Shown here: positions 33,359 through 44,438 of the stretch, piece after piece | Layout of the letters: each line of letters opens with the position of its first letter | How positions within the stretch are numbered: the first letter of the stretch is position 1 | NCBI RefSeq assembly: GCF_000143415.4 | Contig: NW_003314326.1 | Span: 557,141-621,140 of the forward strand | Direction: 5' to 3' | Length of the DNA stretch: 64,000 bases | Source: Selaginella moellendorffii | Taxonomy: Eukaryota; Streptophyta; Lycopodiopsida; Selaginellales; Selaginellaceae | Position numbers and translations under genes: made by a program | Notes under the pieces: generated by a model | Database searches by the model: none | What the model was told of the DNA's origin: nothing | What the model saw: only the letters and a program-made list of their open reading frames with translations

Positions 33359-34985
33359 TGTGGACGCATTAGTACCAAAGATTTGGAGCAGGAGCACTTT
33401 CTTTTTATTAATGAAAGAAAATGGACCTGCACTTCCCATATCCAAACTATTTTGTCTCGACCACAAGTCATGAACAGCAGGAGCGCTCCATGCAACGCAA
33501 TCCATTTTCATGCCCCTGAACCAGGATGCCATTAAGTTGAAAAAAAACAGTGTAGCATTGTAACACACTCTACCACTGGCATGGTTTATTAGCTATATAT
33601 GTGCCAATATGTTGACAATATTAAAGTACTCTCTGAATTGGAATTGTGTTGAGCTCAATTCAGCTACCATAGAAAGTATATTCAACCCAAATGTGGCACT
33701 CATTTGTTCCAGATGCTATTTCAAAAGGATGGGATTTATTTTTAAATTCATATAGAATATTAGAATATTTTAAATTCATAATACATACTATTATTATAGT
33801 CTTCAGAACTTAGAACTTATTTTACTTTCTTGCTGTAAATTATTTTTTATTTATAGTACATGGCTTTTTATATCTTATATTTTTTTAAAAAAATATTAAA
33901 TTTAAAACTAGAATTTTTTTATAATTGATGAGCTCAACTTAAATTTGGATTATTCCTTTTGTGATCACTAAAGCATGAGTATATTTTTTAAAATATATCC
34001 ATCATTTTATTCCATTTCTTAATTTTCTTTCGATTTATCCCACCCACTGAAGGAATAAAACCAAAGGGTACGGCTTTCCCTAAACCCAACGGACCCAAGC
34101 AACACAAGCTTGGGCTCAGGCTTGAGCGTGTGGGGTGAAGTGCTTGTCTCCCTGGGGTGTGGTAGGCCGTGAGCACCGGAAGGATAGTGGGGGATGTGAG
34201 TGTTGGGCAGCTCGAAGTTAGACCTTGGGTGCCCGGCTCCACACCCCCAACTGGACTTCCAATGCATGTGCAGGCTGCTAGGCTCCTCCCCGTGTGCACT
34301 ATGTCGGAGTCAGACTTGGGCTCCATCTCAGACTCGGGTTCCAGCTTGGACATGGACACGTGGGGGTGAAAGCCCAAAGCATTTGTCTCCTTGGGGCGTG
34401 GTAAGCCACAAGCACCAGAAGGATAGTGGGGGATGCGAGTGTTGGGCAGCCCGAGGTCAGACGTTGGGTGCCTAGCTCCACACCCCCAGCTGGACTTCCA
34501 GTGCATGTGTGGGCTGCTGGACTCTTCCCTGTGTGCACCATGTTGGAGTTAGACTCGGGCTCCATCTCAAACTCGAGTTAAAACAATGTTATACTGACTT
34601 GCAAAAAAATCTATTAAAAATGAAAGATGATTAAATTTTAATTCATTTATAATTTACGCATATGATCATATATTTTTACATTTTAAATGCACTATGGATA
34701 AAAAAAATGTACTTAGTGTACCTTATAATAATTTATTTCCTCTTTATTTAGTTTATTTTTGGCTATAATGGATTTTCAATTATAACCAATCAAGATTTTA
34801 TTTACTTTCTCATATATTTATTAAATGGTTCTTTAGTTAATTGTTCAATTTGTATAAGAATATTATGAAGGCTACAATAAAATCAGTATAATTTAAAATA
34901 ATTTTTTAAATTAAATATATAAATATTTTAAAATTAGTATCTTAACAACTCTTTAAACCCTTGAACGGCTTTATTATTTAAAATG

Positions 34986-35022
<37 letters not shown>

Positions 35023-35514
35023 TTTTTATTTTATGTCTTTTAAAATATATTTTTGTCCTCTCGTATCACATAACAAGATAACTATACATTGTATTAAAAG
35101 GTGCAATTGGAAAAACTTGAAATCTTTAGGATGGTAAAATAAAAAAATACAATAAAATTCATCTTAAAAAAACGTGCGAGAGGCTCCCACAAAGTCCCGA
35201 TATAACTCACAATGGGCTGACCCTTTATTGATTGCTTTACTATTTAGATTGAAATTTTTTTTTAGATATCTCTGAAAACTTCTTAATATATTTTATTTTC
35301 TTTATTATTTAAACTCATTATATATTACTAAAATACCATTATTTAGTAAAATAACTAAGCAATGTCCATAACAATCATTATTATTGATGTCCACAATAAA
35401 TTTTATCTAACTTTAAATAAACATCTAAATTTTAAACATAGTTTTTTTATTATTTACATAATAATATAAAAGAAATATGACATTAAATATATCCAACAAA
35501 ATGTAATCATGTGA
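33359..35514. repeat. Direct repeat A (about 1.6 kb plus insertion)
   Basis: Begins TGTGGACGCATTAGTACC and ends ...CCAACAAAATGTAATCA. The same sequence recurs at 36660-37782 and continues, after the gypsy element, at 42774-43229. It is very AT-rich, has a TA microsatellite at 34988-35016 and no coding frame. Relative to copy B it carries an extra 547 bp at 34031-34577. Confidence 0.8.
34031..34577. repeat. GC-rich insertion with 240-bp tandem repeat
   Basis: This block is absent from repeat copy B, where AATTTTCTTT is followed at once by TTTAAAACAATG (37319-37335). Inside it a unit of about 240 bp is repeated: GTCTCC(C/T)TGGGG(T/C)GTGGTA occurs at 34146 and 34385, GGATAGTGGGGGATG at 34181 and 34421, CATGTG(C/T) about 34264 and 34504. 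Composition is GC-rich against AT-rich flanks. No terminal inverted repeats or clear target duplication seen. It is either an insertion in A or a deletion from B. Confidence 0.7.
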
Positions 35515-36018
35515 TTGTAAAGAAATAATTCTTATTCCTTTGAAATAATTTAAATTTATTAAACTATCAACATGATAAATTTACCATAAATATCTTATAC
35601 TACTATTAGCATTAGCATAAGCTAGTAAAATCAACTAAACATTGTTTCCAAAAGAAACCGTATAGCATTTTGATCAAGTAATTATATTTTTTTAGACCTT
35701 TTATCATTAACTCATTTTAAACCAGATACCTAAGGGATTTAGAGTGCTTGAAACTAATATTCTAGAGCATATGGAGCACAGATTCGAAAGGAACTTACCT
35801 TAGGAACTTATACCTTGGGTAAATGGCTCAAAACAATCCAAACTATTTAACAGATTTTGTACATTGAACAATGCTTTATGTCAAAATTTAATAGATACTA
35901 ACTGGGAAATATCCCTGTATATCGCAGCCATTTGTACCAAACAAATCCTTGTTTTTCCCTTCCTAAGCGAGCGAGCGAGCGAGCAAGAACGATCGAGAAG
36001 TCGACCGAGAAACCGAGA

Positions 36019-36626
36019 TCATACGCATCTGTGAAACTGGTGGCCACCGACGAATCCGCCTTGCATCGATCTCCTCACGTTAGTTTCAAACTGTTTGGGG
36101 TTTGTTCTAAGCACCTCAGCGGCTTCCTGATTCAAAGGATCTTCCGGGTTTGGATCCTACGAGCAGACAAACTAAATTGGTATCTTAAGTAGAGAAAACA
36201 TGGATACTTACCAAGAAGAGGTACTGCAGGCCGTAGATGATCGAGTTTATGCTCAAGACTGGCTTCCAGTCCTCTCGGAGAATGTTGAGACAAACATTTC
36301 CTTCGAGGTCGATGTTGGGGTGATAGATCTGCTCAAAACTTCGTGTGAGCAAAGAAAAGAATGTAAAGAGGAGAGAAGACTTACTTTGGTCTTGCATTTT
36401 ACTTTGGGAGCTTCGTGAGGATAGATTCCCGAGACCTGGAACGTGAAAACAAACAAACCTCCGCTGGAACAATCCAATCGATCAATCGATAGCAACACTC
36501 ACACGAAAAGAACTTACTGGTAGTAGCCTTCGTCCGGTCCGATGGTTATCTCGAAGTTGAGGAGATCATCCTTCCCGTTGGGGAATCTGATGGACGTAGA
36601 TTTCGCCAAGTTGAGCTCACTGATAT
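36019..36626 (-). pseudogene. RCE1: RCE1/UBC12 fragment, exons 2-5 without exon 1
   Basis: Minus-strand exons 36518-36626, 36385-36463, 36212-36328 and 36019-36156 have the same lengths, phases and splice sites as exons 2-5 of the intact gene at 48790-49581, including catalytic-Cys motif [11 protein letters not shown]. Similarity stops at 36655 (CCAAGTTCT), inside intron 1, where direct repeat B begins. Exon 1 with the NEDD8-E1 docking peptide is absent. The copied block extends on the 3' side to about 35694 (intact locus 48419). All four exons remain open, so the copy is recent, but without a start it should not make RCE1. Confidence 0.9.
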
Positions 36627-36659
36627 CTAGACAAAGAAAAGAAGACCAAGTTCTGGACA

Positions 36660-37723
36660 TGTGGACGCATTAGTACCAAAGATTTGGAGCAAGAGCACTT
36701 TCATTTTATTAATGAAAGAAAATGGACCTGCACTTCCCATATCCAAACTATTTTGTCTCGACCACAAGTTATGAACAGCAGGAGCGCTCCATGCAATGCA
36801 ATCCATTTTCATGCCCCTGAACCAGGATGCCATTAAGTTGAAAAAAAACAGTGTAGCATTGTAACACACTCTACCACTGGCATGGTCTATTAGCATTAGG
36901 TACTGTGCCAATATGTTGACAATATTAAAGTACTCTCTGAATTGGAATTGTGTTGATAGAAAGTATATTCAACCCAAATGTGGCACTCATTTGTTCCAGA
37001 TGCTATTTCAAAAGGATGGGATTTATTTTTAAATTCATATAGAATATTAGAATATTAGAATATTTTAAATTCATACTACATACTATTATTATAGTCTTCA
37101 GAACTTAGAGCTTATTTTAATTTCTTGCTGTAAATTATTTTTAATTTATACTACGTGGCTTTTTATATCTTATATTTATTAGAAAAAATATTAAATTTAA
37201 AACTAGATTTTTTTTTATAATTGATGAGCTCAACTTAAATTTGGATTATTCTTTTTGTGATTACTAGAGCATGAGTATTTTTTAAAAAATATGTCCATCA
37301 TTCTATTCCATTTCTTAATTTTCTTTTTTAAAACAATGTTATACTGACTTGAAAAAAAATCTATTAAAAATGAAAGATGATTAAATTTCAATTCATCTAT
37401 AACTTACGCATATGATTATACATTTTTACATTTTAAAGACACTATGGATAAAAAAAATGTACTTAATGTACCTTATAATAATTTATTTCCTCTTTATTTA
37501 GTTTATTTTTGGCTATAATGGATTTTCAATTATAACCAACCAAGATTTTATTTACTTTCTCATACATTTATTAAATGGTTACTCAATTTATATAAGAATG
37601 TTGTGAAGGCTACAAAAAATCAACATAATTTAAAATAATTTTTAAAATAAATATATAAATATTTTAAAATTAATAACTTAACAACTCTTTAAACCCTTGA
37701 AGAGCTTTATCCTTTAAAATGTA

Positions 37724-37782
<59 letters not shown>
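36660..37782. repeat. Direct repeat B, left part
   Basis: Copy of 33359-35010 without the 547-bp insertion. Its end is a TA run (37724-37749) followed by a TG run that merges into the 5' LTR of the gypsy element. Confidence 0.8.

Positions 37783-37786
<4 letters not shown>
37724..37786. repeat. (TA)n(TG)n microsatellite at LTR edge
   Basis: About 12 TA units then about 18 TG units. The TG run is continuous with the first bases of the 5' LTR (TGTGAGGGC), and the matching place in repeat A has only TA units. The TG run probably grew from the LTR terminus by slippage after insertion. Confidence 0.7.
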
Positions 37787-37789
<3 letters not shown>

Positions 37790-37956
37790 GCGAAGTGTAC
37801 GGCTACGATGCCGTATACTAATATTAGCGTAGTGGATTTTGGTAGCTGTCGGATTGGTTTCAATCCGGACCACTCGCTCCTGTATATAAGCTAGGGTTTT
37901 TGGGCTAATTAATATGCACATTTCTATATTCCCTTTCCATATTCCATGCACTCACA
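37783..37956 (+). repeat. 5' LTR of gypsy element
   Basis: 174 bp, TG...CA ends. Contains a TATA-like TGTATATAAGC at about 37881-37891. A TGG two bases beyond the LTR (37958) starts the candidate primer binding site TGGTGGAGGTGAGG; I could not match it to a tRNA. Confidence 0.9.
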
Positions 37957-38170
37957 TTGGTGGAGGTGAGGGGCACCTTTGATTGTCCCTGGGGAGTGCT
38001 TGGATTTGGGATTTGCATTGTCTAGATCTAGCTTTTTCCATTTCCTTTCTTTTGTTCTTTCCTTTCAGGATTTTGGTTTAGATCTAGCTTTTTGCATTGT
38101 CTAGATCTACCATTTCTTTCTAGCTTTTTGTCATTTCTCTTCTTTTGCTCTTTCTTTTTCATTCATTTTC

Positions 38171-39103
38171 ATGGCTAATCCGCAATCTCCTCCTTTGACT
38201 CTAGAGCAGCAGTTGGTTCAATTGCTTGATGCTATGCGCTTGCAATTGAACAACCAAACTCAGTTGATGGCGGCGTTCACAGCACATGGTACAACTCCTC
38301 CTGCTTTTGGTGCCAATCCTCACGTTCGGCCGGAGTTCTTTCGTGGGAATCCTGGGGATGATGTGTACCATTGGTTCGATCACTTCACGGTGATTGCCAC
38401 ATATCATTCTTGGGATGATGCTCGACGTTTGCGTGAGTTCCCCACATGTCTCCAAGGGACGGCATTGCAGTGGTATAATGGATTGAGTGCAGCTACTCGT
38501 GGCGATTGGAGTGTTCTTCCGGACGTCTTCAAATGCGCCTTCGGACACGCCGACGATTGTGATGATGCCTTCCAACAATTGCATCGTCTTCGCCAAGGGC
38601 CATCTGAGTCGGTGATGCAATTTGGCGTTCGTTTCCGAAGTCTTTTGCTTCGTGCGGAGCCAAATATGTCGAAGCAGATCAAGCTAGGAATGCTGTGGCC
38701 AGCACTTCATCAAGATCTTGTCGGACTTGTGCATGCACTTGCTCCTGCCACTCTTGACGATGCTCTTCGCTTGGCCCAACGTTATGAGACGTCGCCTCTT
38801 CCACTTCTTGCTACACGTCCTTCAGCTCCACTTCCTATGAGTGATGGTCCTGTTCCCATGGAGGTTGATGCTGCTGCTACTCGAGTCCAAGGATAAGGGC
38901 GAGGACGTGGTCGTGGCCGTGACGTTCGTTGCTGGGCGTGTGATGAAGTTGGTCATACTTATCGGCGTTGTCAGCGCTTTCCAGATTGGCAACCTCCATT
39001 TCCTGGGTGGAGACCTTGGCGTCAGCAACGTCCCGTTGGTGCTGCTGCGGTGGAAGGTTTGGATACCGAGGTGCATTCGGGAAATGAGGAGTCGCGCGAG
39101 TAA
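38171..39103 (+). pseudogene. gag: gypsy gag with internal stop before zinc knuckle
   Basis: A capsid-like retrotransposon gag domain (FRGNPGDDVYHWFDHF, LQGTALQWYNGL, VMQFGVRFRSLL) runs to a TAA at 38894-38896. In the same frame after the stop comes a GRGRGRGR linker and a CCHC zinc knuckle CWACDEVGHTYRRC, then a second stop TAA at 39101-39103. So the first stop is a nonsense change that cuts off the nucleic-acid-binding part. The second stop overlaps the pol ATG (TAATG). Confidence 0.88.
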
Positions 39104-42100
39104 TGGAGGGACCTTGCGCGAATAAGTTAGTGACCCCTCCATCTTTCTTTCGGGAGTATCATCAAGGGGTTCACTCGGCACCGGTTCATCCAGTGTTTAC
39201 TTTCCAAGCTCGTTTTTATAACAAGAGGTCTCCTATTCCTCTCTCTGTGTTGGTTGATACAGGTTCGAGTTTATCTTCTATTGCTCGACCTGTTGCCACA
39301 CGTTGTCGTCTACACTTGTGTCGTGCGGCGGATCCAGTTTTCATTCTTTATGGCAACGGCCGTACACATGCATGTGCACGAGATGAGGCGGACCTAGTTG
39401 TGCGCGTGGGCGATTTCGAGCTTGAGTTGCAGTCGTTGCGGGTGGTGCCGAGTCAAGCTTTTGACCTCATTCTTGGTATGGATTGGTTGCAGCACAATCA
39501 TGCCAAGTGTGACTTTGAGGCTTCTCCCCCTTGTCTTATACTTCCTTATGTTTCATCCATTCCTCTCACTTCTGTACCTCTTCGTCCCTCTACTTTTACC
39601 TCTACTTCCATTACTTTTGTTCCCCCATTATTTCCTCTTGTGTTTCCATCTTGTTCTGCTCTTCCCTTTTCCGATCCCTCCGATGATCTTTGTGTTGCAG
39701 CTGTTGACCAGCTCATGAAGGAGTATTCTGATCTCTTTGAATTTGACCTATCGTCTGGGGCCAAGATTGCCACACGTCATCCCATTCCAACTGGGGATGC
39801 TCGTCCAATCAAGGTTCCTGTTCGTCGTCGGTCACCCAAGGAGATCAAGATTTTACGTGCAAACGTCAAGGAGATGTTGGAGAAGGGTGTTATTCGGAAG
39901 TCGCGGAGTCCTTGGGCATGTGAACCTCATCTTGTGACGAAGCCTGATGGGAGTATTCGTTTCTGCATCGACTATCGTCTGTTAAATGAAGTGACGATCC
40001 CGGACGTGTACCCTCTTCCTCACACTGCTGATCTCTTGGATCGTCTGGGGCGAAGTCGTTGGTTCACCAAGCTAGATCTTGCTTCTGGGTATTGGCAAGT
40101 ACCGATGGCTGAAGAAGATATTCCTAAGACTGCTTTTCGTACACCATTTGGTTTGTACGAGTTTTTGGTGATGCCGTTTGGATTGAACAATGCTCCAGCA
40201 ACTTTTCAGCGGATGATGGACGAGGTTCTTTGCGATATGCCGGAGATGACGGCTGACTTCATTGATGATGTCTTGATCCACTCGGAGGGGACGTGGGGGG
40301 AGCATGTTCGTGATGTTTGTAAAGTGTTGGATCGGCTACGCGACGTTGGTTTAAAGCTGAAGCGGTCGAAGTGTGTGTTTGGGTCCAAGGACACAACTTA
40401 TCTTGGGTACCGTATTTCTCGTGAGGGTTTGCAAGTTGATCCTGACAAACTTGTGGCTGTTCTAAAGTTCCCTACTCCGAAGTGTGTGAATGATGTGCAG
40501 CGCTTTTAGGGTAAGGTGCAGTATCTCGGTTGTTTTGTGGATCATCTTTCCGATCGCACTATACCATTGCGAGCGTTGCTGAAGTCATCAACGTCATCTT
40601 TCATCTGGTCTCCCCATTGTGAGCGGACGTTCGTGAATCTCAAAGAGCTATTGACGACTCCTCCGGTTTTGGCATATCTTGACTACACTCGACCTTTTAT
40701 TTTGTGCGTGGATGCTTCTGACATTGGTCTTGGAGGTGTGTTGATGCAAGAGAGCTCCAGTGTGCCTGGTCAGCGCCATCCCATTGCATACATAAGCCGT
40801 ACATTACAACCAGCGGAGATGAACTACTCCACAACGGAGAAGGAGTGTTTAGCAGCAGTCTGGGGTTTCGAGAAACTTCATGCATATCTACATGATTCTC
40901 GGACGTTACTTGAAGGTGACCATGCTGCTGTTACTTCATTATTGAAGCGGAAGAACCTGGTTGGTCGTACGGCTCGATGGGCTTTGAAGCTTCAGATATA
41001 TGATTTTGATGTTATTCATCGCCCAGGGAGTTCTATGGCTGATGCTGATGCCCTTTCTCGAGCTCCTCTTCCTTCTCCACTCACTTCTCATGTTTCTGAC
41101 GAACCTGTTGTTCCAGCATCTGTGGATTTTCTAGATGAGGATTCTGTGCCGTCGGCGGTTGCTGTCCTTGACGTTCAGTGTCCACAGGGCGTAGAGCAAG
41201 ATCTACCTTCTCTGGATGAGGTTCGCGAGGCTCAAAAGATTGAGCCGTGGATTCGAAGGCTTCGAGATGGGTTTGAGAATCCTGCATCACTTGCTGATGA
41301 CTTGCCTTTTCGGCATTTACATTCTCAATATCGCCTTGAAGATGGCCTTCTTTATTTTGTGGGGACGGATCCTGATGATCATTTACGGTTGGTGGTGCCT
41401 TCGGTGTTTATTCCGCGGTTTCTCCATGCCTACCATGATTCTCCTATTCTAGGTGGGCATATGGGACACCGTCGTGTCACCGAGAAGCTGCGCAGATCTT
41501 TCTATTGGCCAGAGATGCGACATGATATTATCCGGTATGTGCGTAGCTGCGTTTGGTGCCAAGCTCGTAATACTCCCCCTTGTGCTGCGGAAGGACGGTT
41601 GGAGTCAATTGCAATTTCTCGTCCGTTTGAGTTGGTGGCGTTTGATCTTATGGGACCTTTTCCGCGATCGACTGCTGGCAATGAGTATGTTATTATTGCT
41701 TCTGACTACTTGACTCGTTGGGTGGAAGTTGGTGCTCTTGCTAGTGCCTCTGCAACTGCTGTTGGATACTTCCTCCTCAATCGAGTTGTGTTCCAGCATT
41801 CTTGTCCAGAGCGGATTCTTTCGGATAATGGTCCTGCATTTATGGCTGAGGTATTTCATGTTTTGACATCTCGGTTGGGGATACGCCACACTTTTACGAG
41901 TGCTTATCATCCACAATCAGACGGTCTGGTGGAACGGCTCGTTCGGACATTCAAAGGGATGATTGCGAAGTATGTGAACTTTCAACATTTGGATTGGGAT
42001 GGTTATTTGCCGTCTCTTCGGTATGCTTATGTCACAGGGGTGCAGAGTTCTGTTGGTGCTTCACCATATAAACTTCTATATGGTCATGATCCAATATTAC

Positions 42101-42567
42101 CAACAGAGCTGGGTTTACCTTCGCGATTGCCATGAGCTCCTGATGCTAGGTCATGGGATCAATATTTGACAAGCATTCTTCCACTTATCCGAGCAGAGTC
42201 TGCTGAACACTTAGGCCGCGTACAAATGGGACAACAACGGCGCTACAATTCCCATCATCGTCCACCTGCGGAGTACAAAGTGGATGATTTGGTGTTAGTC
42301 CGTTTTCCCCATCTTACGGTACGTGGTTTATCTAAGGGGCTCCTTGCGCAGTGGAAAGGTCCGTATCGGGTGTTGCGGCAAGTTGGACCACAAGTTTATG
42401 AGGTTCGGCATGACGTTCAACAGGCCGATCCTCCGGAGATTGTGCATGTGCAGCGGTTAAAACGCTTCATACAAAGGGATCAGGAGCAGTTAATACCATC
42501 TACAGATCCACCGATGCCTCCTCCTGACGTTCCTCCAGATCCCGGCCCATCTACAAGAGAACCCTGA
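39103..42567 (+). pseudogene. pol: gypsy pol: protease, RT, RNase H, integrase
   Basis: One frame, -1 relative to gag, starting at ATG 39103. Protease active site LVDTGSS; RT with KLDLASGYWQVPMA, MPFGLNNAPATFQ and a catalytic FIDD box (usual form YVDD); RNase H with CVDASDIGLGGVL and MNYSTTEKECLA; integrase with an HHCC zinc finger (HMGHRRV to CVWCQA) and DD35E core (AFDLMGPFP, SDNGPAF, HPQSDGLVERL). A C-terminal tail with WKGPYRVLRQVG shows no chromodomain. Two in-frame stops, TAG at 40507-40509 and TGA at 42133-42135, inactivate it; no indels seen. Confidence 0.92.
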
Positions 42568-42582
42568 CGGCCTTCCATTATT

Positions 42583-42599
42583 CCAAGAGGAGGGGATGA
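42583..42599 (+). other. Polypurine tract of gypsy element
   Basis: AAGAGGAGGGGATGA directly precedes the 3' LTR, the expected plus-strand primer site. Confidence 0.75.
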
Positions 42600-42773
42600 T
42601 GTGAGGGCCAAGTGTACGGCTACGATGCCGTATACTAATATTAGCGTAGTGGATTTTGGTAGCCGTCGGATTGGTTTCAATCCAGACCACTCACTCCTGT
42701 ATATAAGCTAGGGTTTTTGGGCTAATTGATATGCACATTTCTGTATTCCCTTTCCATATTCCATGCACTCACA
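42600..42773 (+). repeat. 3' LTR of gypsy element
   Basis: 174 bp, same ends as the 5' LTR. Of the six differences, three are CpG in one copy and TpG or CpA in the other, as expected from cytosine methylation decay. Confidence 0.9.
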
Positions 42774-43229
42774 TATATAATTTTTATTTTATTTCTTTTA
42801 AAAGATATTTTTGTTTTCTCATATATCATATAACAAGATAACAAAGCTTATATCGCATTAAAAGATGCAGTTAGGAAAACTTAGAATCTCTAGGATGGTA
42901 AAAGAGAAGAATAAAGGATGTTTATTGAAAAAGAAATAATAAAGTTCATCTTGAAAAAATGAGGTACATATTACTATTTAGATTGAAAAAATTTAGATAT
43001 CTATGAAAACTTCTTAATATATTTTATTTTCTTTATTATTTAAACTCATTATATATTACTAAAATAGCATTATTTAGTAAAATAACTAAGCAATGTCCAT
43101 AGCAATCATTATTATTGATGTCCATAATAAATTTTATCAAACTTTAAATAAACATCTAAATTTTCTGTTATTTACATAATAATATAAAAACAATGTGACA
43201 TTAAATATACCCAACAAAATGTAAAGCAT
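42774..43229. repeat. Direct repeat B, right part
   Basis: Matches 35017-35514 of repeat A in order (CATATAACAAGATAAC, GGATGGTAAAA, CAATGTCCATAGCAATCATT) with small indels, ending AAAATGTAAAGCA. It then passes into copia-derived sequence. Confidence 0.8.
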
Positions 43230-43234
43230 GTACT

Positions 43235-44436
43235 GAGTAGGACAATACACAAGCTCGACAATTCCATCTTCATACTGGTCTCGAAGAAAATGGTGTCGTT
43301 CTTGAATTGATCTTGCAATTCTTGCTTAAGGCAATGCAGCCCTGATTGCCACAATAGATCGCTATTGAACCTGGAAGAGAGTGTTCCATGTCTATTAGAA
43401 GACGGCAAAGCCAGATGGCCTCCTTGCAAGCAAGTGGCCATATACCCAACTTCGCAGCTAGAGCAGGCCACAACACTCTGTTTCTTGCTGCTCCAAGAAA
43501 GAGCTGCTTGATGCAAGCTAAAAAAAATAGCCTGTGTGTGATCTTTGTGAATCTGGGCAGCCAGCCCAGTCCAAATCACAGTAACCCTGTACGGTTGTGA
43601 CTTTTGGTGTGTAAAGTAAGCCAAAAGAAGTAGTACCGAAAAATTCTTTTACTGCTTGCCAATGTGCAGGGCCTGGATTGTCGAGAAACCTGCTTACCAT
43701 GTTCACTGAGAAGGCAATGTCTGGTCGTGTGAACACCACTAGGTACATTAAGCTTCCCACAGCACTTTGGTAAGGAACGTTCGCCATTTTCCTCCTATCC
43801 GAGTCTGTAGAAGGAGACGTATCCTTGGAAAGTCTTAAGCCAGCAACCATTGGCGTGTGTGCAAGCGCACAAGAGTCCATGGCGAATTGTTACAGGACAT
43901 CTTCCACATGTTTGGTTTGATGCAGAAAGAGGGAGCCATCTTGTCTGCAATCAATTTGGATGCCAAGGCAGTAGCGAGCTTCACCAAGGTCTTTCATCTC
44001 AAAATGAGAGGAGAAAGCCACCTTGATTTTAGCTAGGAAAGCAAGGCTGTTGCAAACGAGTAGGGTGTCGTCTATGTACACAGCGATGTAAATCACTTCA
44101 TCTCCCACTCGTTTAAAGTAGAGATTCAGATCGTTCTTGCTCTGGAAAAGTGAGATTTCACAAGAAAATCATCAAGCTTTTTGTACCATTAGCGAGAATT
44201 GTGCGCAGCTGCTAAAGCAAGCAAGGTGCAAATGGTAGTCAGCTTGACCACCGGGGCAAACATCTCAGTGTAATCCACACCAGCCACTTGAGAGTAGCCT
44301 TGAGTTCTTTCCACCAAGGAGAAGGTGTTGTTCTTGAGAAAGGAGTTAAACTTATACTCCTCATCAAAGGCTGCAACCCATTTGTCTCTGTCATCGTCTT
44401 GTTCCCAGGATTCCCAGCAAATTCGTGGATTCTCAG
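43235..44436 (-). mobile_element. Ty1/copia pol fragment (RT-RNase H)
   Basis: Minus-strand frames give copia-type reverse transcriptase in order: DKWVAAFDEEYKF, then NNTFSLVERTQGYSQVAGVD and YTEMFAPVVKL, the catalytic VYIDDTLLV, FEMKDLGEARYCLGIQI, SAVGSLMYLVVFTRPDIAF, and RNase H pieces (ALSWSSKKQSVVACSSCEVG, AIYCGNQGCIALSKN). At least three frame breaks, no gag, integrase or LTRs. The 5' edge of the fragment falls at about 44436, two bases from the ABHD17 start codon. Confidence 0.85.
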
Positions 44437-44438
44437 CC

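Larger units (their letters stand above)
37783..42773 (+). mobile_element. Ty3/gypsy LTR retrotransposon, nearly complete
   Basis: About 5.0 kb with 174-bp LTRs (37783-37956 and 42600-42773), each TGTGAGGGC...CACTCACA. They differ at six positions (96.6% identity), five of them transitions. Coding order gag, protease, RT, RNase H, integrase defines Ty3/gypsy. Inserted in direct repeat B: sequence matching 35010 onward resumes at 42774. Target duplication is masked by the TA/TG microsatellite. Inactive in cis because of stops in gag (38894) and pol (40507, 42133). Confidence 0.93.

Noticed and set aside
34988-35016. TA run as replication origin or matrix attachment signal
   Set aside because: A simple microsatellite in AT-rich DNA; nothing specific supports such a role.
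33359-43229. Reading repeats A and B as LTRs of one large retroelement
   Set aside because: They have TG...CA-like ends, but no primer binding site follows either inner edge on either strand and no polypurine tract is present.
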